From CBDHDJ01 sp965261645 (GTDB taxonomy: Bacteria > Pseudomonadota > Alphaproteobacteria > SHVV01): 64,000 nt of DNA. This document shows, one piece after another, positions 19,608 to 29,062 of this stretch. The notes under the pieces were generated by a model that searched no databases, was not told the DNA's origin, and saw only the letters and a list, made by a program, of their open reading frames with translations. The translations under genes and the position numbers were made by a program. The first letter of the stretch is position 1. Every line of letters begins with the position of its first letter. Location: NCBI GenBank assembly GCA_965261645.1, contig CBDHDJ010000004.1, forward strand, positions 1,116,001 to 1,180,000, given 5' to 3'.

Positions 19608-20363
19608 ATGGCCGCACGCCCAACTTCACCCAGCCGCGGGTCGGCCCGGCCTTCGGGTCGGGTGGCGGACGAATTGCGCCGGGTCCGCCTCAAGCCCAAC
19701 GTCAGCAAATTTGCCGAGGGCTCGTGTCTCGCGGTGTTCGGCGCGACCGAGGTGCTGTGCACGGCAAGTGTCGAGGACCGGGTGCCCCCGTTCCTGCGCA
19801 ATAGCGGCCGCGGCTGGGTGACCGCCGAATACGGCATGCTGCCGCGCTCCACCGAAACGCGCACCGCCCGGGAGGCGACACGCGGCCGGCAAAGCGGCCG
19901 CACACACGAAATCCAGCGGCTGATCGGGCGCAGCCTGCGGGCGGTCACCGATCTCGACGCCTTGGGCGAACGCCAGGTGCGCATCGATTGCGACGTGCTG
20001 CAGGCCGACGGCGGCACCCGCACGGCCGCCATCACCGGGGCCTATGTGGCGTTGCACGTCGCGCTCGAGGATCTTGTCAAGGCAGGCGAGCTTGCGGCGT
20101 TGCCGCTCAGCGATCAGGTCGCGGCGGTCTCTTGCGGCCTCTATCAGGGCGTGCCGGTCCTCGATCTCGACTATGTCGAGGATGCCGCCGCCGCGGCGGA
20201 TGCCAATTTCGTGTTCACCGCCGGCGGTCGCATCATCGAGATTCAGGGGACCGCCGAGGAGGCGCCGTTTTCCGAGGCGGAGTTTCGCGCCCTGTTCAAG
20301 CTCGCCAAGCACGGCATCAAGCAGCTGGTCGCCCTGCAGCGCCAGGCGCTCAAGTTTGACTGA
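19608..20363 (+). CDS. rph: Ribonuclease PH
   Basis: A 251-residue phosphorolytic 3'-5' exoribonuclease that trims tRNA 3' ends. Hallmarks are GRGWVTAEYGMLPRSTETR and the phosphate-site stretch HEIQRLIGRSLRAV, followed by VRIDCDVLQADGGTRTAAI. The first ~18 residues are a family-variable tail; the conserved part starts at RVADELRRVRL. It is divergent from hrcA, an arrangement common in alphaproteobacteria, and leads a rph-rdgB-hemW run. Confidence 0.97.
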   Translation: MAARPTSPSRGSARPSGRVADELRRVRLKPNVSKFAEGSCLAVFGATEVLCTASVEDRVPPFLRNSGRGWVTAEYGMLPRSTETRTAREATRGRQSGRTHEIQRLIGRSLRAVTDLDALGERQVRIDCDVLQADGGTRTAAITGAYVALHVALEDLVKAGELAALPLSDQVAAVSCGLYQGVPVLDLDYVEDAAAAADANFVFTAGGRIIEIQGTAEEAPFSEAEFRALFKLAKHGIKQLVALQRQALKFD

Positions 20364-20381
20364 ACGGGAGGGCCGCTCGTC

Positions 20382-20993
20382 GTGCCGCGCAGGTTTGCAG
20401 AGAACCGGCTGGTCGTGGCCAGTAACAACGCCGGCAAGATACGGGAGATCACGGAACTGCTCGTCCCGTTCGGCCTCGATGTGACCTCCGCGGCGGCGCT
20501 CGAGCTCAACGAGCCCGAGGAAACCGGTGCGAGCTTCATCGCCAATGCCGAGCTCAAGGCGCGGGCGGCGGCGCGCGTCTCCGGCCTGGTGGCGCTCGCC
20601 GATGATTCGGGCCTCGTGGTGCCGGCGCTCGGCGGTGAGCCGGGCATCCGTTCGGCCCGCTGGGCGGGTCCGGCGCGCGATTTCGGCCTCGCCATGGCGC
20701 GCACCGAGCGGGCGCTCGCGGAGCGCGGTGAGGAGGGCGACCGCCGCGCCCACTTCGCCGCCGCCCTGAGCCTTGCTTGGCCCGATGGCCACTGTGAGAG
20801 CTTCGAGGGCGAGGTCTCGGGCCACCTCGTTTGGCCGCCGCGCGGTGAGCGGGGCTTCGGCTACGATCCGATGTTCGTCGCCGACGGCTACACGCTCACC
20901 TTTGGCGAGATGGACCCGGCCGACAAACACCGCATCAGCCACCGCTCCGATGCCTTCCGGAAGCTCATCGATGCCTGCCTCCGAGCGCGATAA
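20382..20993 (+). CDS. rdgB: XTP/dITP diphosphatase (non-canonical purine NTP pyrophosphatase)
   Basis: A 203-residue house-cleaning enzyme that removes ITP and XTP from the nucleotide pool. The N-terminal VVASNNAGKIREI and the central ALADDSGLVVPALGG (catalytic Asp pair) are diagnostic, as is GERGFGYDPMF near the C-terminus. GTG start at 20382 after GGGAGGG, 18 bp behind rph. Its end overlaps the hemW start by 23 bp. Confidence 0.97.
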   Translation: MPRRFAENRLVVASNNAGKIREITELLVPFGLDVTSAAALELNEPEETGASFIANAELKARAAARVSGLVALADDSGLVVPALGGEPGIRSARWAGPARDFGLAMARTERALAERGEEGDRRAHFAAALSLAWPDGHCESFEGEVSGHLVWPPRGERGFGYDPMFVADGYTLTFGEMDPADKHRISHRSDAFRKLIDACLRAR

Positions 20994-22173
20994 GTCCACG
21001 CTGCCCCACGCTGCCGCGGACGCCGCCACCGATCCCGGTTTCGGGATCTACATCCACTGGCCATTTTGTACATCCAAATGCCCCTATTGCGATTTCAACG
21101 TCCATCTTCGTGATGATGTTGATCACGCCCAGTGGCGCCGCGCGCTCGCCGCGGAGCTTGCGTATTTTGCCGAGTGTGCGCCGGATCGCACCGTCACCAG
21201 CGTTTTCTTCGGCGGCGGCACGCCGTCGCTGATGGAGCCAGCCACCGCGGCCGCCTGTCTCGACGCCCTCGCGCGGCATTTCTCCATTGCCACAGACTGC
21301 GAGGTGACGTTGGAGGCCAACCCGGAGGACCGCGAGCGTTTCGCGGCCTTTCGCACCGTGGGCGTCACCCGCCTTTCGCTGGGTCTGCAGAGCCTCGAGG
21401 ATCACAGCCTTGTGCGTCTCGGCCGGCATCATTCCGGAGCCGAAGGCGAGACCGCCGTCGCCGCGGCGCTGCGCCTTTTTCCCGAGGTGTCCTGCGACTT
21501 GATTTATGCGCGGCCCGGACAAACGATCGCGGCGTGGCGCACTGAGCTTGGCCGCGTGCTGGCTCTCGGCACCCCCCATCTCTCGCTTTACCAGTTGACC
21601 GTGGAGCCGGGCACCGCTTTTCACCGCGAACAACGGCGGGGCACGCTGATCGTGCCGGATGACGACACCGCGGCCGGGCTGTTCGCCCTCATCCAGGAGT
21701 TGTGCGAGGAGGCAGGCCTGCCGGCCTATGAGATCTCCAATCACGCCGCGCCGGGCCACGCCTGCCGCCACAACCTCGTCTATTGGCAGGGCGGCGATTA
21801 TCTCGGCATCGGCCCGGGCGCGCACGGCCGCATCACGCTGGCCGGGAAGCGTCACGCCACCGAAACGCTGCGCCACCCCGAGACGTGGCTCGAAGCGGTT
21901 GCCGAGCGGGGCCATGGCGTGGCGTCCAATGAGCCGCTCGAGCGGGAGGCCGAGGCCGCCGAACGCTTGATGATGGGACTGCGGCTGAAAGAGGGTGTCA
22001 TGCGCGCCGCCTTTACCGCCCATGTGGGTCGGCCGATCGAGGACTTCGTCGACGGCGGCGCGCTCGGGCGGCTTTGCGACGAAGGGTTTCTTGTCCTCGG
22101 TGAGCACGCGTTGCGTGCCACGGCCCGCGGCCGCGCGGTGCTCAATGCCGTGCTCGGCGCGTTGATCGCCTGA
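20971..22173 (+). CDS. hemW: Radical SAM heme chaperone HemW
   Basis: A 400-residue radical-SAM protein from ATG 20971. The iron-sulfur ligands CTSKCPYC follow the HemW signature GFGIYIHWPF; next come FFGGGTPSLM and the C-terminal HemN domain. The CxxxCxxC motif lacks the extra trailing Cys of coproporphyrinogen oxidase HemN, which supports HemW (heme insertion) rather than HemN. The longer upstream reading frame overlaps rdgB and is not part of the gene. Confidence 0.93.
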   Translation: MPASERDKSTLPHAAADAATDPGFGIYIHWPFCTSKCPYCDFNVHLRDDVDHAQWRRALAAELAYFAECAPDRTVTSVFFGGGTPSLMEPATAAACLDALARHFSIATDCEVTLEANPEDRERFAAFRTVGVTRLSLGLQSLEDHSLVRLGRHHSGAEGETAVAAALRLFPEVSCDLIYARPGQTIAAWRTELGRVLALGTPHLSLYQLTVEPGTAFHREQRRGTLIVPDDDTAAGLFALIQELCEEAGLPAYEISNHAAPGHACRHNLVYWQGGDYLGIGPGAHGRITLAGKRHATETLRHPETWLEAVAERGHGVASNEPLEREAEAAERLMMGLRLKEGVMRAAFTAHVGRPIEDFVDGGALGRLCDEGFLVLGEHALRATARGRAVLNAVLGALIA

Positions 22174-22182
22174 GAGCGGCGC

Positions 22183-23670
22183 TCAGAAGCCTATTTTCTC
22201 GAACGTATCGGGCGCGGTGTTGACGACGCGAAAGCTGTGCGGGCGCACCTCGATGACGGCGAGGCCGCGCTCGGCGATGCCGTCGGAGCGGAAGCGGAAG
22301 ATGCCATCGGTGCCGGCAAAACCGCTCGCGGCGGTGAGCGCTTGGGCCGAGAAATCGGCTCCGGCCGGGGCGCGCGCCAACACCGCGGCCAGCGCCGTGG
22401 CGTCGTAGGCGAGGCTCGCGATGCGCGGCGGCTTGTGGCCGTAGACGGCGGCGAAGCGGTCCTGGAAGCGCTGGCTTTCCTTGGGCGGCGGGCCGGCAAA
22501 CCAGCCGCCGACGAGGCTCGGCTCGAAGCCGATCGTCGGGTCGTCCCATAGCGTCGTGCCGAGGTAGCGGACCCTGTCGGGGTCAATGTCGTAAAACGCC
22601 AGCAGTGGCGCGAGTTCGCGCAATTCTGCGCCGCCGGCCGGCAGGACGATGGCGTCGTAGCCGAGCTCGCCCAAGGTGTCGAGACCGACGAGTCGGCGCA
22701 GCACGCGCCGCGAATCCTCGTCGTCGTTCTCCCCCAGCTCGGCGCGTAACGCCTCGAGCGCGGCGTGGCGTTCGTGATAGTTGGCGAGGCGGAGGATGGG
22801 CTCGACGTCGCCGCCGCCGGGCGCGTAGGCCTCGACCTGAACGATGTCGATGCCGTAGTGCAGCGCGGCGCGGCGCAGCGCGCCGAGGATGGTATCGCCG
22901 TAGGCCGAAGCCGGGATCAGCGCGGCGACGCGCATCAGACCCTGGGTGCGCGCAAACGAGATCACCCGGTTGATCTGCTGCTCGGGCATGATGCCCATCA
23001 GAAAGACGCCGGGGCGCGCGACGGTGCGGTCGGTGGAAAAGGCGACGATGTTGACGCCGTGGCCGCTCGCCATACTGGCCACCGCCGCGACCGAATGGCT
23101 GAACAGGGGGCCGAGAATGATCTCGGCGCCATCCTCCAGCGCGGCGGCAATCGCGATGCGCGCGCCCTCGGGCGTACCGCCCGTGTCCTTGGGCAACAGG
23201 ACGAAGCGATCGTCGCCGACATCGAACACGGCGAGTTGCGCCGCGTCCAGCAGGGCCTGGCCGATGCGCGCGTCGGGTCCGCGCAGGGGCACCAGGAGCG
23301 CGGCCTTGATCGGCGCCGGCGATGCGAGGACCGGTGGTTTCAGGACGGGCCCCAGGGGCTCCGCCACTTCCGGTGTTTCGGGGAGAGCCGTCTCAGGCTC
23401 GCTCGGTTCCGCCACGACCTCGTCGGGCGCGCCGGGCGGGCGGAGCACGATCTCGAGCTCGGGCGGCGGCGGCGGCCGGGGCGCGACGACCGGCGGTGGC
23501 TGGGTCACGTCGACCGGCGGCCCGCTGGCGGGTGTCCCCTCCCCCCCTAGCCAAGTGGGCAGGCTGACGTTTAGTGTCGTTGTTTCGCACGCCACCAGCG
23601 TCAGCGCCGCGGCGCTGACGAAGGCCGTGATCGCCCAACGATGCAAGGCCGAAGACCGTGGTCTCAGCAA
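22183..23670 (-). CDS. Penicillin-binding protein activator (LpoA/LppC-like) lipoprotein
   Basis: A 495-residue outer-membrane lipoprotein with lipobox LVAC (Cys28), then a long Pro-rich linker (residues ~40-110). A periplasmic-binding-protein fold follows (AALLVPLRGPDARIGQALLDAAQ then EIILGPLFSHSVAAVASMA). In gammaproteobacteria such proteins activate PBP1A; alphaproteobacterial members are assumed to act similarly. The start is a TTG at 23670 supported by GAGGAGGGA seven to eight bases before it. This start overlaps the divergent rsmI start by 13 bp. Confidence 0.88.
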   Translation of the reverse strand: MLRPRSSALHRWAITAFVSAAALTLVACETTTLNVSLPTWLGGEGTPASGPPVDVTQPPPVVAPRPPPPPELEIVLRPPGAPDEVVAEPSEPETALPETPEVAEPLGPVLKPPVLASPAPIKAALLVPLRGPDARIGQALLDAAQLAVFDVGDDRFVLLPKDTGGTPEGARIAIAAALEDGAEIILGPLFSHSVAAVASMASGHGVNIVAFSTDRTVARPGVFLMGIMPEQQINRVISFARTQGLMRVAALIPASAYGDTILGALRRAALHYGIDIVQVEAYAPGGGDVEPILRLANYHERHAALEALRAELGENDDEDSRRVLRRLVGLDTLGELGYDAIVLPAGGAELRELAPLLAFYDIDPDRVRYLGTTLWDDPTIGFEPSLVGGWFAGPPPKESQRFQDRFAAVYGHKPPRIASLAYDATALAAVLARAPAGADFSAQALTAASGFAGTDGIFRFRSDGIAERGLAVIEVRPHSFRVVNTAPDTFEKIGF

Positions 23671-24578
23671 AGCAGAGTCCCTCCTCGGGCCCCGAAACCG
23701 GCGAAAATGGTAGAGATCACAGCGCGCGAAGTAAACCGACGCCCGGTCTTTACGTGACCGCCACGCCGATCGGCAACCTCAAGGACATCAGTCTGCGCGC
23801 CATCGAGGTCATGCATGCGGCCGACGTCATCGCCTGCGAAGATACACGCCGCACCGGCCGGCTCCTCAAGCATCACGGCATCAAGGCGCGTCTTCTCGCC
23901 TATCACGATCACAACGAGGCGCGCGTCGCCCCGGCCCTGATCGATCGCCTCGCGCGGGGCGAGATCATCGTCCTCGTCTCGAACGCCGGGACGCCGCTGA
24001 TCTCCGATCCGGGCTACCGCTTGGTCGCGGCGGCGCGCGAACGTGGCCTGCCGGTCACGGCGCTGCCCGGCGCCTCGGCTGTCGTCACGGCGCTGGCGGT
24101 GGCCGGCTTGCCGGTCAACCAGTTTTTCTTCGCCGGATTTCTGCCAACCCGCCGCAGCCAGCGCGGCCAAGCCGTCGCGCGCCTCGCCGCCATCCCCGCG
24201 ACGCTCGTGCTCTTCGAATCGCCGCGCCGGCTCGGCTCGCTGCTGGCTGATCTCGCGGTGGGGCTGGGGCGGCGCGATGCAGCGGTGGCGCGCGAGCTCA
24301 CCAAGCTCCATGAGGAAGTACGCCGCGGCACGCTCGCCGAGCTCGCCGAGCATTACGCCAGCCACGGTCCGCCGAAGGGCGAAGTCGTCGTCGTCATCGC
24401 ACCGCCCTCAACTACGGCAGAGGTGGATCAAAGTGTTTTGGACGACGGCTTGCGCGCGGCGCTCCGCACCATGAGCCCGAGCCGGGCGGCGGCCCGGGTG
24501 GCGGCGGAAACCGGCATATCGCGGCGCGCGGTCTATCAGCGCGCCCTCGCGCTCGCCAAGGAGATGGCGCCTCGATGA
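23658..24578 (+). CDS. rsmI: 16S rRNA (cytidine1402-2'-O)-methyltransferase
   Basis: A 306-residue SAM-dependent tetrapyrrole-methylase-fold enzyme that modifies C1402 in the ribosomal P site. Diagnostic stretches are LYVTATPIGNLKDIS, CEDTRRTGRLLKHHGI and VSNAGTPLISDPGYRLV. The GTG at 23658 is the only start upstream of the first conserved strand. It is divergent from the LpoA-like gene, the usual alphaproteobacterial order, and overlaps yraN by 4 bp (ATGA). Confidence 0.95.
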   Translation: MVSAKQSPSSGPETGENGRDHSARSKPTPGLYVTATPIGNLKDISLRAIEVMHAADVIACEDTRRTGRLLKHHGIKARLLAYHDHNEARVAPALIDRLARGEIIVLVSNAGTPLISDPGYRLVAAARERGLPVTALPGASAVVTALAVAGLPVNQFFFAGFLPTRRSQRGQAVARLAAIPATLVLFESPRRLGSLLADLAVGLGRRDAAVARELTKLHEEVRRGTLAELAEHYASHGPPKGEVVVVIAPPSTTAEVDQSVLDDGLRAALRTMSPSRAAARVAAETGISRRAVYQRALALAKEMAPR

Positions 24579-24907
24579 GCGAGTCGGCGCGCGCGGGCCG
24601 GCGCCGCGCCTACCGCGCCGGGCGATGGGCCGAGATTCTGTGCGCCTGGCTGTTGCGCTGCAAGGGCTACCGGATCGTCGCGCGGCGCTACCGCTCGCCG
24701 GTCGGCGAGATCGACATCATCGCGCGCCGCGGTGAGGTTCTCGCCGCGATCGAGGTCAAGGTGCGCGCCAGCCTCGCCGAGGCCGCGGAGTCCATCACGC
24801 CACGGCAGCGTGAGCGAATCATCCGTGCAGCCAGCCAGTATCTCGCGGACCATGACCGTTTAGCGGGGATGACGGTACGCTTCGATGCCATGCTCGTGGT
24901 ACCATAG
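24575..24907 (+). CDS. yraN: YraN family (UPF0102) endonuclease-like protein
   Basis: A 110-residue protein with the restriction-endonuclease-like core: GRWAEILCAWLLRCKGYRIVARR, then GEIDIIARRGEVLAAIEVK, which holds the Asp and the E-x-K of the nuclease fold. The biological role is not settled. It is translationally coupled to rsmI through ATGA. Confidence 0.93.
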   Translation: MSESARAGRRRAYRAGRWAEILCAWLLRCKGYRIVARRYRSPVGEIDIIARRGEVLAAIEVKVRASLAEAAESITPRQRERIIRAASQYLADHDRLAGMTVRFDAMLVVP

Positions 24908-25019
24908 CGCTGGCCGGTGCACATGCGGGACGCGTGGCGCCCGTGATGGACGATCGTCGAGCCATGGCAGGGGGGAGAAGTCGCGTCTTGGTCGTCATCG
25001 TTGGCGGAGTGAGGTTGTC

Positions 25020-25619
25020 ATGACACGCGGATCCCTCGGTGTTCTTACAGTCGGTCTCTTGCTCGCGGGCCTCGCCTTGAGCGGGTGCGTGGGCGTTGTT
25101 GCGGGCGGCGCGGCGACGGCGGGCGTCGCTGTCGCGCAGGAGCGCAGCGTCGGCGCGGCCATCGACGATGCCGCGATCAAATTCCAGATCAATCAACTGC
25201 TGTCCGAGCGGAGCGAAAAGCTCTTCCTCGATGTGCGCACCAGCGTCGTGGAAGGCCGCGTGCTGCTCACCGGCAGCGTGACCGATCCGGACGACCGGAT
25301 CGAGGCGGCGCGCGTGACATGGCAGTCCGACAGCGTCAAAGAGGTGCTGAACGAGATTCAGATCACCAACCAGGCCGCCATCGTCGATTACTTCAAGGAC
25401 AAGCGCATTGTCCTTCAGCTACGCTTCAAGCTGATCACCGACGGCGCCATCAGCGACATCAACTACACCATCGATACCGTCAACGGCGTGGTCTACCTGA
25501 TGGGGATCGCGCAGGATGACGCCGAGCTCGAGCGGGTGACCAATCATGCGCGCAACATCGCCGGCGTGACCAAGGTCATCAGCCATGTCCGGCTCAAGGA
25601 CGATCCCCGGCGCACGTGA
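25020..25619 (+). CDS. BON-domain lipoprotein
   Basis: A 199-residue lipoprotein from ATG 25020 (GAGG about 6 bp upstream), with signal peptide and lipobox LSGC (Cys23). Two BON domains follow, roughly residues 47-115 (VVEGRVLLTGSVTDPDDRIEA) and 125-195 (TVNGVVYLMGIAQDDAELERV). It resembles DolP/OsmY-type proteins that bind anionic phospholipids and guard the outer membrane. It sits between yraN and the SirB1-like gene and overlaps the latter by 4 bp. Confidence 0.9.
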   Translation: MTRGSLGVLTVGLLLAGLALSGCVGVVAGGAATAGVAVAQERSVGAAIDDAAIKFQINQLLSERSEKLFLDVRTSVVEGRVLLTGSVTDPDDRIEAARVTWQSDSVKEVLNEIQITNQAAIVDYFKDKRIVLQLRFKLITDGAISDINYTIDTVNGVVYLMGIAQDDAELERVTNHARNIAGVTKVISHVRLKDDPRRT

Positions 25620-26449
25620 GGACCGTGAGCGCGCGCGACGAGCCTAGGGCCCTGCTCGACGCCATCGCCGGAGAGGATGATGGCGCGATCGACTTGGCCG
25701 CCGCCGCGCTCGCGGCGCTCGATCGTCCCCGTGTGTCGCTCGAGCGCTACCGCGATCACCTGGCGCAAATTGCTGATGACACTGCCGCCGCGGCCCAGGG
25801 CGCCGCCGATCTCGCCGCGCGTGCCGCCGCACTCACGGAAGTGCTGGCCGAGCGCCACGGCTATCAGGGCGATGCCCTCACCTATGAGGACATGCAGAAC
25901 GCCAATCTGATGCGGGTCATCGACCGCCGCAAGGGCCTGCCCGTGGCGCTCGGCATCCTTTACATTCACGCCGCCCGCGGACAAGGCTGGCATATGGTGG
26001 GGCTCAACTTCCCGTTCCATTTCCTGGTCCGCCTCGAGGCCGGAACCGAACGGCTCATCCTCGATCCCTTCGCCGGCGGGCAGGTGCTCGATGCGGGCGA
26101 GCTACGCGCCGTCCTCCACAAGGTGGCCGGCGCCGATGCCGAGCTCGACCCGGCCCATTTCAGCGCGCCGGACAACCGCGCGATCCTCATCAGGCTGCAA
26201 AACAACATCAAATCGCGGGCGCTGCAGAGTGCGGACATCGAACGCGCTGTCGAGGTGTTGGAGCGCATGGTTCTCTTCGCGCCGGGCTATGCCGTGGCGT
26301 GGCGCGAGCTCGGCGTCCTCAAGGCGCGGCAGGGCAATCTGCAGGCTGCCACCGAGGCGATGGAGGCCTTCCTCGCCCACGAGCCCGACGAGGTGGCGCG
26401 TCACGCGGCGGCGGTCTTCTTGCAATCGCTGCGCGCCAAGCTCAACTAG
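25616..26449 (+). CDS. SirB1-family transglutaminase-like/TPR protein
   Basis: A 277-residue protein. The central part (about 85-160) is the SirB1 transglutaminase-like domain: YEDMQNANLMRVIDRRKGLP then GLNFPFHFLVRLE and LILDPFAGG. The His and Asp fit the remnant catalytic positions, but the nucleophilic Cys seems absent (ALGILYIHAARGQGW), so it is probably not enzymatic. The C-terminal third (200-277) is TPR-like. GTG start overlaps the BON gene stop. IS copy 3 begins 12 bp after its stop codon. Confidence 0.88.
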   Translation: MRTVSARDEPRALLDAIAGEDDGAIDLAAAALAALDRPRVSLERYRDHLAQIADDTAAAAQGAADLAARAAALTEVLAERHGYQGDALTYEDMQNANLMRVIDRRKGLPVALGILYIHAARGQGWHMVGLNFPFHFLVRLEAGTERLILDPFAGGQVLDAGELRAVLHKVAGADAELDPAHFSAPDNRAILIRLQNNIKSRALQSADIERAVEVLERMVLFAPGYAVAWRELGVLKARQGNLQAATEAMEAFLAHEPDEVARHAAAVFLQSLRAKLN

Positions 26450-26461
26450 GCGTGGGCCTAG

Positions 26462-27905
26462 CAGCCCGTTGATTAAGTGGCTTTTTCCGGCTCTCACTCC
26501 CAGATGAGGAATGCGGCGGCGAAAGCCGTCTGGCCGCTTTGCGAGCCCCCCCGTGCCACCAGCATGGCCCCGGTGGGCGTGAGCAGAACGAAAATACCGC
26601 CATATCCGCCCGCCACGGCCTCCCGCGGGGTGCCGGCGCCGATGAGCTGGCGCATCAGTAACGATAGATTGTGGCCGGCGACGTGGAGCAGGTATCGCTT
26701 GTGCACATTCTCTCGCCCGCGCAGCCAGGTTCGTCGCATGCCGCCACGATCGAGGTTGTGGGCAAAGCAGCGCTCGACGATCTCGGCGCGCAGCTTGAAG
26801 GCCTCGCGGGCGACCCCGGACTTGAGCCGCGCACGGTTATTGGTGACCGCGCGCCGCGCCGCCTCATCACCGTGCCAGCGCGAAAAGCCGGTCTGCTTGG
26901 GCGCCGCGATCCGGGTCTTCCAGGGACTGTCGTTCAGAGCCCTCAAGACCGCCCGTGAGTGATAACCTTTGTCGGCGACGCATTCGGCCGGGTCCTCCGA
27001 TGTCGGTGCCGCATCCACCGCCTCGAGGTTTGCCTCGGCCTTCGCCAGGGTCTTGGAAAGCGTCGTGGTGTCGCCCTCATCGGCCGGGTGCAGCTCGGCC
27101 GCCACCACCGCGCCGGTGTCCAGATCCACCGCGTGCTCGGGCTTGTAGGCCAGATGCGTCGTGCCGTCCTTCATCTTGGTGATCTTGGCCTCGGGGTCGC
27201 TCTTCGAAACCCAATCCGTGTTGGAAAGCTTCTTGCCCTTGCGCTTCCGGTCCAGACGCGCCAGGTCCTCGGCCGTGGGTGTCTCGACCCCGCTTTCCCG
27301 GGCCAGGCGCTCCAGCATCTCCCGGTAGCCTTCGCCGTTGTCGCGCCGCACGATGTTCCGCAGCGCCGCGTTGGCCTCCATGGTCGAGGCATCGACGCCG
27401 ATGCGCTCGCCCTTGATCAGCCCCGCCTCGGCGATCAGCACCAGAACCCAGTCGAAGACCGCCGCGTGGACTTCATGGGGCAGGCGCGTGCGGCTCCGTG
27501 ACAGCCAGGAATGGTCCGGTACCCGATCACGGCTCCCCAGTCGCAGGAACGCCCGCAGCGAAAGCGAGTCCGAGCAGCGCCACTCCAGACCGCGCTCGCT
27601 GTCGATGCCCTCAAAGTAGCCCACCAGGTGCATCCGGAAATAGCGCCCGGGCGGCACCGAGGGCGCGCCCATCCGGGCCGCGTAATAAGGCCGGCAGCTC
27701 GCCTCGGCAAAGGCGTCGAAGCCGCCCTCGATCAGCACCGACTGCAAGCGGTCATAAAACACATGACCCGGAGAGCGCGGCATCTCCGACCAGCTCACCA
27801 TCAGGTCCCCCTGACCATCCTTCTGCCGTCCCATCGCCATCGGCAAATCCCCCTGCAAATCAGGGAACCAGAGAATCAGACGGCGCCGACTTAATCAACG
27901 GGCTG
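26462..27905 (-). mobile_element. Insertion sequence copy 3 (1444 bp) between the SirB1-like gene and gshB
   Basis: Same 17 bp terminal repeats. Flanks are CTAG (26458-26461) and CTAA (27906-27909), mismatched at one base. It shares with copy 5 a Val-to-Ala change in the transposase (YAARMG), so the two are sister copies. It lies about 140 bp upstream of the gshB ATG, in a gene order (rsmI-yraN...gshB-comM) otherwise typical of alphaproteobacteria, so it may have moved gshB away from its promoter. Confidence 0.95.
26494..27840 (-). CDS. IS5/IS1182-like DDE transposase (copy 3)
   Basis: 448 residues from ATG 27840, intact, with Asp150, Asp290 and Glu356. Its one amino-acid difference from copy 2 is Ala for Val in the segment YAARMGAPSV. 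Confidence 0.95.
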   Translation of the reverse strand: MAMGRQKDGQGDLMVSWSEMPRSPGHVFYDRLQSVLIEGGFDAFAEASCRPYYAARMGAPSVPPGRYFRMHLVGYFEGIDSERGLEWRCSDSLSLRAFLRLGSRDRVPDHSWLSRSRTRLPHEVHAAVFDWVLVLIAEAGLIKGERIGVDASTMEANAALRNIVRRDNGEGYREMLERLARESGVETPTAEDLARLDRKRKGKKLSNTDWVSKSDPEAKITKMKDGTTHLAYKPEHAVDLDTGAVVAAELHPADEGDTTTLSKTLAKAEANLEAVDAAPTSEDPAECVADKGYHSRAVLRALNDSPWKTRIAAPKQTGFSRWHGDEAARRAVTNNRARLKSGVAREAFKLRAEIVERCFAHNLDRGGMRRTWLRGRENVHKRYLLHVAGHNLSLLMRQLIGAGTPREAVAGGYGGIFVLLTPTGAMLVARGGSQSGQTAFAAAFLIWE

Positions 27906-28045
27906 CTAAGCGGCGCTCCAACGGGCACGGGCGCCAAGTTCCGCTGGGAGCGGGGGCGGGGCTTGACTATAGTGAATCCCCACCAACGTGCCGAGGAGGC
28001 GCGGGCCTCGCCTTTCGCGGGCGGAAGCCAGCGGTGATCTGTGTC

Positions 28046-29011
28046 ATGAGCCTCGCCGTCGCCATTCAGATGGACGCGATCGAGACGATCGATATCGAGG
28101 CCGATTCGACGTTCGTGCTGGCGCTCGAGGCGCAAGCCCGGGGTCACGCGCTGTTCCACTACCTGCCGCGCGATCTTTATTTCAAAGCGGGCCGCGTCTA
28201 TGCCCGAACCCGGCCCCTCGAGGTGCGCCGCGAGGCGGGCCGGCACTACACCTATGGCGATGCGGAAACCCTCGATCTTGCGGCCGTCGATGTGGTGCTC
28301 ATGCGTCAGGACCCGCCGTTCGACATGGCCTACATCACGGCGACCCATCTGCTCGAGCACATCCACCCCGACACGCTCGTGGTCAACGATCCGGTGCGGG
28401 TCAGGAACGCGCCGGAGAAGCTGTTCGTCACTCACTTTTCGGAACTGATGCCGCCCACGCTGATCACCGCGGCGCCCGAGCGCATCCGCGAATTCCGCAC
28501 CGAGTACAAGGACATCATCATCAAGCCGCTCTATGGCAACGGCGGCGCCAACGTGTTTCACATCGCGCCCGAGGACGACAACCTGAACGCGCTGTTGGAG
28601 ATGTTCACCGGGCTCTACCGCGAGCCCGTCGTCGTGCAGCGCTACCAGCCCGAGGTGCGGGACGGCGACAAGCGTATCATCCTGATCGAGGGCAAGCCGG
28701 CCGGCGCGATCAACCGCATCCCGCCTGAAGGCGATGTGCGCGCCAACATGCACGTCGGCGCCCGGCCGGAGAAGGCGGGCCTGAGCGCCCGCGAGCGAGA
28801 GATCTGCGAGCTCATCGGCCCGGCGCTCGAAGAGCATGGATTGGTGTTCGTCGGCATCGACGTGATCGGCGGTTACCTCACCGAGATCAACGTCACCTCG
28901 CCGACCGGGCTTCAGGAGGTCAACCGCTTCGACGGCACCCGTCTCGAAGCCGACATCTGGGATGCCATCGAGCGGCGCTACCACGCGCGTCATGCCGAGC
29001 CGCCGGCCTAG
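28046..29011 (+). CDS. gshB: Glutathione synthetase
   Basis: A ~321-residue ATP-grasp ligase that joins gamma-glutamylcysteine and glycine. MSLAVAIQMDAIETIDIEAD and STFVLALEAQARGH match the family N-terminus, which is why I take ATG 28046 although GTG 28034 has a better-spaced GGAAG. ATP-grasp features include IIIKPLYGNGGANVF and the C-terminal LVFVGIDVIGGYLTEINVTSP metal/ATP site. gshA is not nearby. IS copy 3 replaces its immediate upstream region. Confidence 0.96.
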   Translation: MSLAVAIQMDAIETIDIEADSTFVLALEAQARGHALFHYLPRDLYFKAGRVYARTRPLEVRREAGRHYTYGDAETLDLAAVDVVLMRQDPPFDMAYITATHLLEHIHPDTLVVNDPVRVRNAPEKLFVTHFSELMPPTLITAAPERIREFRTEYKDIIIKPLYGNGGANVFHIAPEDDNLNALLEMFTGLYREPVVVQRYQPEVRDGDKRIILIEGKPAGAINRIPPEGDVRANMHVGARPEKAGLSAREREICELIGPALEEHGLVFVGIDVIGGYLTEINVTSPTGLQEVNRFDGTRLEADIWDAIERRYHARHAEPPA

Positions 29012-29062
29012 GCGGCGCGATCCGCCCGGCCAGGAGCGCGACCAGCACAGGGGGTTTCACGC

